A stretch of DNA of 64,000 nt, taken from Streptomyces sp. TRM68416. GTDB lineage: Bacteria; Actinomycetota; Actinomycetes; Streptomycetales; Streptomycetaceae. The position numbers and the translations under genes were made by a program. Under the pieces are notes generated by a model, which worked only from the letters and a program-made list of their open reading frames with translations, was not told the origin of the DNA and searched no databases. Below, in pieces: positions 59,782 to 64,000 of the stretch. Each line of letters begins with the position of its first letter. Positions within the stretch are counted from its first letter, which is position 1. The DNA lies in NCBI RefSeq assembly GCF_014596915.1, contig NZ_JACVWU010000006.1:124001-188000 (forward strand), written 5' to 3'.

Positions 59782-61185
59782 GTGCCCGACTTCGACATGC
59801 TCGTCCTCGGATCCGGTCCGGGCGGCCAGAAGGCCGCCATCGCCGCGGCCAAGCTGGGCCGCCGGGTGGCCGTCGTCGACCGCCCCGACATGGTCGGCGG
59901 GGTCTCCATCCACACCGGCACCATCCCTTCCAAGACACTGCGCGAGGCGGTGCTGTACCTCACCGGTCTCACCCAGCGCGATCTGTACGGCCAGAGTTAC
60001 CGCCTCAAGGAGGACATCACCGTCTCCGACCTGATATCGCGCACCCAGCACGTGGTGGGGCGCGAGGTGGACGTCATCCGCAGCCAGCTGGCCCGCAACC
60101 ATGTCGCGCTGTACTCCGGCACGGGCCGGTTCGTGGACGAGCACACCGTGGCCCTCCAGGAGGTCACCGGCCATGAGCGGCTGCTCAGCGCCGAGCACAT
60201 CGTGATCGCCACCGGCACCCGGCCCGCCCGGCCCGCCACCGTCGAGTTCGACGGCCGCACGATCATGGATTCGGACAACGTCCTCGCGCTGGAGCAGGTA
60301 CCGCGCTCCATGGTCATCGTGGGCGCCGGCGTGATCGGGATGGAGTACGCCTCCATGTTCGCGGCGCTCGGCAGCAGGATCACCGTGGTGGAGAAGCGTG
60401 CCGGGATGCTCGACATGTGTGACGTCGAGGTCGTGGAGTCGCTCAAGTACCACCTGCGGGACCTCGCGGTGACGTTCCGTTTCGGGGAGACGGTCGCCGC
60501 GGTGGAGCGGCATCCCCGGGGGACGCTCACCGTCCTGGAGAGCGGCAAGAAGATCCCCGCCGACGCGGTGATGTACTCGGCGGGCCGGCAGGGCCTCACC
60601 GACGGCCTCGACCTCGACAAGGCCGGGCTGTCCGCGGACCCGCGGGGCCGGATCTCGGTCGACGAGCACTACCGCACCGAGGTGCCGCACATCTACGCGG
60701 TCGGCGATGTCATCGGCTTCCCGGCGCTGGCCGCCACCTCGATGGAGCAGGGCCGCACGGCCGCGTACCACGCCTTCGGGGAGCCCGTCGGCCGGATGCA
60801 CCGGCTCCAGCCCATCGGCATCTACACCATCCCCGAGATCAGCTTCGTCGGGCGTACCGAGGACCAGCTCACCGATGCGTCGGTGCCGTTCGAGGTCGGG
60901 ATATCCCGCTACCGGGAGCTGGCCCGCGGGCAGATCATCGGTGACTCGCACGGCATGCTGAAGCTGCTGGTCTCCCCCGAGGACCGCACGCTGCTGGGCG
61001 TGCACTGCTTCGGCAGCGGGGCGACCGAGCTCATTCACATCGGGCAGGCCGTCATGGGGTGCGGGGGCACGGTCGACTATCTGGTCGACGCGGTCTTCAA
61101 CTACCCGACGCTGGCCGAGTCCTACAAGGTCGCCGCCCTCGACGCGACGAACCGTCTCCGGCAGGTGGACCGCATCGGGGACTGA
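59782..61185 (+). CDS. sthA: Soluble (Si-specific) NAD(P)+ transhydrogenase
   Basis: A 467-residue flavoprotein that exchanges hydride between NADPH and NAD+. The FAD loop [12 protein letters not shown] is at residues 8-19, the NAD loop [16 protein letters not shown] near residue 178, the second FAD motif [13 protein letters not shown] near 310, and the C-terminal dimerisation domain follows. Where dihydrolipoamide dehydrogenase has its redox Cys pair, this protein reads [17 protein letters not shown] with no cysteine, which separates it from the disulfide reductases and fits SthA. The start is GTG. It is convergent with the DUF5709 gene. Confidence 0.92.
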   Translation: MPDFDMLVLGSGPGGQKAAIAAAKLGRRVAVVDRPDMVGGVSIHTGTIPSKTLREAVLYLTGLTQRDLYGQSYRLKEDITVSDLISRTQHVVGREVDVIRSQLARNHVALYSGTGRFVDEHTVALQEVTGHERLLSAEHIVIATGTRPARPATVEFDGRTIMDSDNVLALEQVPRSMVIVGAGVIGMEYASMFAALGSRITVVEKRAGMLDMCDVEVVESLKYHLRDLAVTFRFGETVAAVERHPRGTLTVLESGKKIPADAVMYSAGRQGLTDGLDLDKAGLSADPRGRISVDEHYRTEVPHIYAVGDVIGFPALAATSMEQGRTAAYHAFGEPVGRMHRLQPIGIYTIPEISFVGRTEDQLTDASVPFEVGISRYRELARGQIIGDSHGMLKLLVSPEDRTLLGVHCFGSGATELIHIGQAVMGCGGTVDYLVDAVFNYPTLAESYKVAALDATNRLRQVDRIGD

Positions 61186-61204
61186 GGGGACTGAACCGGC
61201 GCCC

Positions 61205-61546
61205 CTACGGGGCTTCCCCCGCGGGTGGTTCGGTCACGTGCACCGCCGCCTCCTCCGCGCCCTCGGTCTCCTCGTCCACGGCGGCCTCGCTCTCGGAGGT
61301 CTCCTGGGCGAGGCGTTCGTCGAGGGGTTCGCCCTCGTGCTGTTCGGCGGCGGTGGTGCCGTGCTTGGTGACGCCGAGGGGCTTCTCCGGGGGTGAGTAG
61401 CCCGCGTCGAGGGTGTCGTCGTAGGTCCGCCCGCCGACGGTGTTCTGGGGGTCGAGGGGAGCCGCGTCCTCCTGCTCCTCGTTGTCGCCGGTGGGCTGGT
61501 ACACGTCGTCGGCCATCGGCTCGGGGCTGCTGGGGTCCGTGCCCAT
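61205..61546 (-). CDS. DUF5709-type acidic protein
   Basis: A 113-residue, strongly acidic and probably largely disordered protein. MADDVYQPTGDNEEQEDAAP, then DPQNTVGGRTYDDTLDAGYS and PPEKPLGVTKHGTTAAEQ, are features of the DUF5709 family of actinobacteria; ETSESEAAVDEETEGAEEAA forms the acidic end. AAGGAG lies six bases before ATG 61546; the longer frame to 61624 is rejected. Function unknown. Confidence 0.85.
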   Translation of the reverse strand: MGTDPSSPEPMADDVYQPTGDNEEQEDAAPLDPQNTVGGRTYDDTLDAGYSPPEKPLGVTKHGTTAAEQHEGEPLDERLAQETSESEAAVDEETEGAEEAAVHVTEPPAGEAP

Positions 61547-61612
61547 GTCTGTCTCCTTTCCCGGTCCCCCACCGCGTTTCCCGATCCACCGCCGCCAACC
61601 CCACCACCCGAC

Positions 61613-61659
61613 TTGAAGGATCAATGCGTGGGGCTATCATCACTCGCACACACGGTGTG
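61613..61659 (+). promoter_or_regulatory. HrdB-type promoter and inverted repeat before the APC permease
   Basis: TTGAAG (61613-61618), 16-base spacer and TATCAT (61635-61640) form one of the clearest vegetative-type promoters in the window. Just downstream, CACACGGTGTG (61649-61659) is an inverted repeat of two 5-bp arms with a one-base centre, positioned near the expected start of transcription, as for a repressor site. The permease ATG is 165 bases further on, so a sizeable leader is implied. Confidence 0.55.
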
Positions 61660-61823
61660 ACCGACTGCCGACTCTGCGGTGCGGTATCCGTCGCTCCCTG
61701 CCTTTCGCCGCCCCTGCCCCGAGGCCACCCCTCTCGCGTCAGAGGCGGTGCCACCCCCCACTCCACGACGCCGCCAGGTCTGTCCGCGTCCTGACGGCGT
61801 GCACGACGGAAAGCAGCGCAGGC

Positions 61824-63296
61824 ATGAGCAACAGCAGGCCCCGAGGTCTCCAGGCAGGCGCCCTCGGGACGTTCGACACGGTGGTCACGGCGGTCGCGGG
61901 CAGCGCGCCGGCGTACTCGATCGCCGCGACCACGGCGGTGCTGGTCGGCGCGGTGGGTACGGCCGGACCGGCGGCGCTGCTGTACTGCCTGATACCGATG
62001 CTCGGCATCGCGCTGGCGTTCAGTTACCTGAGCCGCATCGACGTGAACGCGGGGGCCAGTTACTCCTGGGTGGGCCGAACTCTCCACCCGTTTCTGGGAT
62101 TTCTCAGCGGCTGGGCCCTGATCGTGTCGGCCACCATCTTCATGGTGGCCGGCTCGCTGCCCGCCGGGGCGATGACGCTGGCGCTGTTCGACGAGCAACT
62201 CGCCGAGAACACCGCCCTGTCCACGCTGGTGGGCGCGGCCTGGTTCGTCCTGATGCTCGGGGTGGTGCTGGGCGGGGCCCGGCTCACGGTCCGCGCGCAG
62301 CTCGTCATGACCGGCACCGAACTCGCCGTCCTCGCGCTCTTCGCGGTGCTCGCGGTCTTCCACGCGGACAACGCCCGCGCCTTCGACTGGTCCTGGTTCG
62401 GCTTCGGCCAGTTCGACGGTGTGTCGGGCTTCGCCTCGGGCGCGCTGATCGCCGCGTTCTACTTCTGGGGCTGGGACGTGAGCTGCAACCTCAGCGAGGA
62501 GACCCGTAACAGCCGCCGTACGACGGGACTTGCGGGTCTGATCGGGCTCGGGGTCGTCTTCCTGCTGTTCGAGGTGTTCACCATCGCGGTGAACGTCGTG
62601 CTGTCCGCGGACCGGCTCCAGGCCGGCGGGGCCAATGTGCTGGCCGCCCTAGGCGAGGAGATCTGGCCGGGCTGGGGCGGCCGACTGCTGATCGTGGCGG
62701 TGATGCTGTCCACCATCGCGACCCTGGAGACAACGCTCATCCAGGTCACCCGCTCACTGTTCGCCATGGGCCGCGACCGTACGATGCCGTCCGCGCTGGG
62801 CCGCGTGCACCGCACCTGGAACACGCCGTGGGTGGCCGTGGCGGTGGTGGGTGTGGTGGCGCTGACGATGTTCGTCGCCTCGGGCGCGCTGGGCAGCGTG
62901 GGCGACATCCTCTCCGACGCGATCTCCGCGATCGGTCTGCAGATCGCCGTCTACTACGGTCTGACGGGCCTGGCCGTGGTGGTCGCCTATCGCAAGCTGC
63001 TGCTGAAGTCCGCCGCCCACTTCTTCCTCGGCGGGCTGTGGCCGCTGTGCGGCGCCCTGTTCATGTTCTGGGTCTTCGTGGAGTCGCTGGGTTCGCTGAG
63101 CCCCGCCGCGATCGCCATCGGCATCGGCGGGCTCGCCGCCGGGCTGGTCCCGATGGTCTGGTACTGGCGGCAGGGCAGCGACTACTACCGGCCCGCGAAG
63201 CTGGATGCCACGCGTACGGTCGAGACGGACTACGTCCCGCATGGCCGCGCCGCCCGCCAGGCCCGGGTCCACGAGGGTCTCCCCACCGACTTCTGA
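61824..63296 (+). CDS. APC family amino acid/polyamine permease
   Basis: A 490-residue transporter with about 12 helices. The first helix TFDTVVTAVAGSAPAYSIAA has the unwound Gly-Ser/Ala substrate loop of APC carriers, and VNAGASYSWVGRTLHPFLGF is the typical helix 3 region. FYFWGWDVSCNLSEETRNSR is the helix 6 region with the conserved Glu. It most resembles the actinobacterial amino-acid permeases; the cargo is not determined. It is the likely first gene of an operon with the hypothetical gene that starts 12 bases after its stop. Confidence 0.9.
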   Translation: MSNSRPRGLQAGALGTFDTVVTAVAGSAPAYSIAATTAVLVGAVGTAGPAALLYCLIPMLGIALAFSYLSRIDVNAGASYSWVGRTLHPFLGFLSGWALIVSATIFMVAGSLPAGAMTLALFDEQLAENTALSTLVGAAWFVLMLGVVLGGARLTVRAQLVMTGTELAVLALFAVLAVFHADNARAFDWSWFGFGQFDGVSGFASGALIAAFYFWGWDVSCNLSEETRNSRRTTGLAGLIGLGVVFLLFEVFTIAVNVVLSADRLQAGGANVLAALGEEIWPGWGGRLLIVAVMLSTIATLETTLIQVTRSLFAMGRDRTMPSALGRVHRTWNTPWVAVAVVGVVALTMFVASGALGSVGDILSDAISAIGLQIAVYYGLTGLAVVVAYRKLLLKSAAHFFLGGLWPLCGALFMFWVFVESLGSLSPAAIAIGIGGLAAGLVPMVWYWRQGSDYYRPAKLDATRTVETDYVPHGRAARQARVHEGLPTDF

Positions 63297-63307
63297 GGGA
63301 GCCCCCG

Positions 63308-64000
63308 ATGGCGCGAGACCGCTTCACACCCGACTTCGACCCCGACTGCGGGGACGCTCTCCTCACCTCCGCCCGCCAGGACATCGTCATCGGGCGCTGG
63401 CAGGGGCTGCGCGACCTGCTGCGGGTCACCGGCCCCGACTGGCTCGCCCGCGGCCATCGCGTGCGGCTGCTCGCCCAGGCCTGTGCGAGCAGTTCGACCG
63501 TGGAGTCGTGGCTGGCGGCCGAGCCGCACAGCGCGGACGCGCTGGTCCTGCGGGCGGCGACGGAGACGGCGCGGGCGTTCAACCTGGCCATCTCCGCGGG
63601 CCGGGGCGTGCCGATCGAACGCGGCCGGATCGACACGGCGGTACTGGCCTGTCTGACGGCCGCCGAGGCGTACGTGGACGATCCGACGCCGTGGATCTCG
63701 CTGATCTCCGTGGCCCGGCTGTATCCGTCCGGGGTGCGTCGGCCGGAACTGGCTCGCTGGTGGGACGAGTTGCACCGGCGCGACCCCTACAGCGTGGAGG
63801 GCCATCTGCAGGTGCTGCACTACTACTCGGCCCGCTGGCACGGCACCCACGGTCTGATGTACGACTTCGCCCGGGACGCCGCCGGCGTGGCACCCCTGGG
63901 CTGCCCGCTGCCGGTGCTCGTGCAGTACGCCCGCGTCGAGGAGTTCCGCTACGCCCTGGACGCGGCACACGGGCGGACGTACGCCATGGGCGGCCTCGGC
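63308..64000 (+). CDS. Hypothetical protein, C-terminal part beyond the window
   Basis: The frame is open from ATG 63308 (GAGGGAG upstream) to the end of the window, about 231 codons. The protein begins MARDRFTPDFDPDCGDALL and contains RGHRVRLLAQACASSSTVES, ADALVLRAATETARAF and YSVEGHLQVLHYYSARWHG. The helical, repeat-like spacing resembles TPR or DUF4034-like proteins. It starts 12 bases after the permease stop, so the two are probably co-transcribed. Confidence 0.82.
   Translation, partial: MARDRFTPDFDPDCGDALLTSARQDIVIGRWQGLRDLLRVTGPDWLARGHRVRLLAQACASSSTVESWLAAEPHSADALVLRAATETARAFNLAISAGRGVPIERGRIDTAVLACLTAAEAYVDDPTPWISLISVARLYPSGVRRPELARWWDELHRRDPYSVEGHLQVLHYYSARWHGTHGLMYDFARDAAGVAPLGCPLPVLVQYARVEEFRYALDAAHGRTYAMGGLG

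Overview
This window reads as a Streptomyces chromosome. The DNA is very GC-rich, codon third positions are strongly G/C, GTG and ATGA/GTGA-coupled starts are common, several genes look leaderless, and the content is typical: GerW-like and SpoIIE-type proteins, LuxR, HxlR and PucR regulators, an LAxTG-type sorting signal, a graspetide locus and a Streptomyces-style interspersed repeat. I saw no rRNA, tRNA, transposase, integrase, prophage or CRISPR array.

Layout. 0-10 kb is a mixed stretch of small metabolic genes: the N-terminus of a MerR regulator, a divergent HxlR/NmrA pair, a decayed barstar gene, a Tat-exported beta-carbonic anhydrase, two conserved hypotheticals, a coupled dinucleotide-binding reductase and SDR, phosphoglucomutase, and a GerW-like protein with an internal repeat. 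10.7-14.1 kb is a compact reactive-sulfur module: an ArsR-rhodanese fusion regulator diverges from a CstB-like persulfide dioxygenase/rhodanese and a coupled MFS transporter. 14.2-25.8 kb holds a lipoprotein, a TPR protein with a Cys-rich tail, a methyltransferase, pyruvate carboxylase, two membrane proteins, a probably sortase-anchored DUF1996 protein and an APH-type kinase. 25.8-31.2 kb carries two large SpoIIE-type PP2C phosphatases in tandem; the second also has a periplasmic sensor and an anti-sigma-type ATPase domain.

31.2-32.2 kb is a gene-free minisatellite block that ends in a probable iron-dependent operator in front of an FprA-type ferredoxin reductase. 33.7-37.3 kb holds a secreted lamin-tail protein, a coiled-coil hypothetical, a repeat-containing membrane protein and a DUF1232 protein. 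37.4-38.6 kb is a two-gene graspetide (omega-ester/amide RiPP) locus: a 63-residue precursor and its ATP-grasp ligase, with no adjacent methyltransferase. 39.9-40.4 kb is a scar made of truncated ABC-transporter and aldo/keto-reductase fragments. 40.6-45.4 kb is a five-gene branched-chain-amino-acid-type ABC importer operon in which every gene overlaps the next. It is followed by a PucR-type regulator and a LuxR regulator whose gene contains a 54-bp tandem repeat.

49.8-64 kb includes a secreted cutinase closely resembling actinobacterial polyester (PET) hydrolases, a Gfo/Idh/MocA oxidoreductase, a GNAT gene preceded by an 18-codon ORF with a strong ribosome site, an OsmC protein, a tandem-GNAT protein, and a run of metal-related genes (His-rich membrane protein, YcnI, DUF2182, DUF1326). 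After these come an interspersed repeat with a 14-G tract, a sulfite-oxidase-like molybdoenzyme, a soluble transhydrogenase, an APC permease with a recognisable promoter, and the start of a further hypothetical gene.

Function names rest on motifs and on remembered family features; no database search was run.
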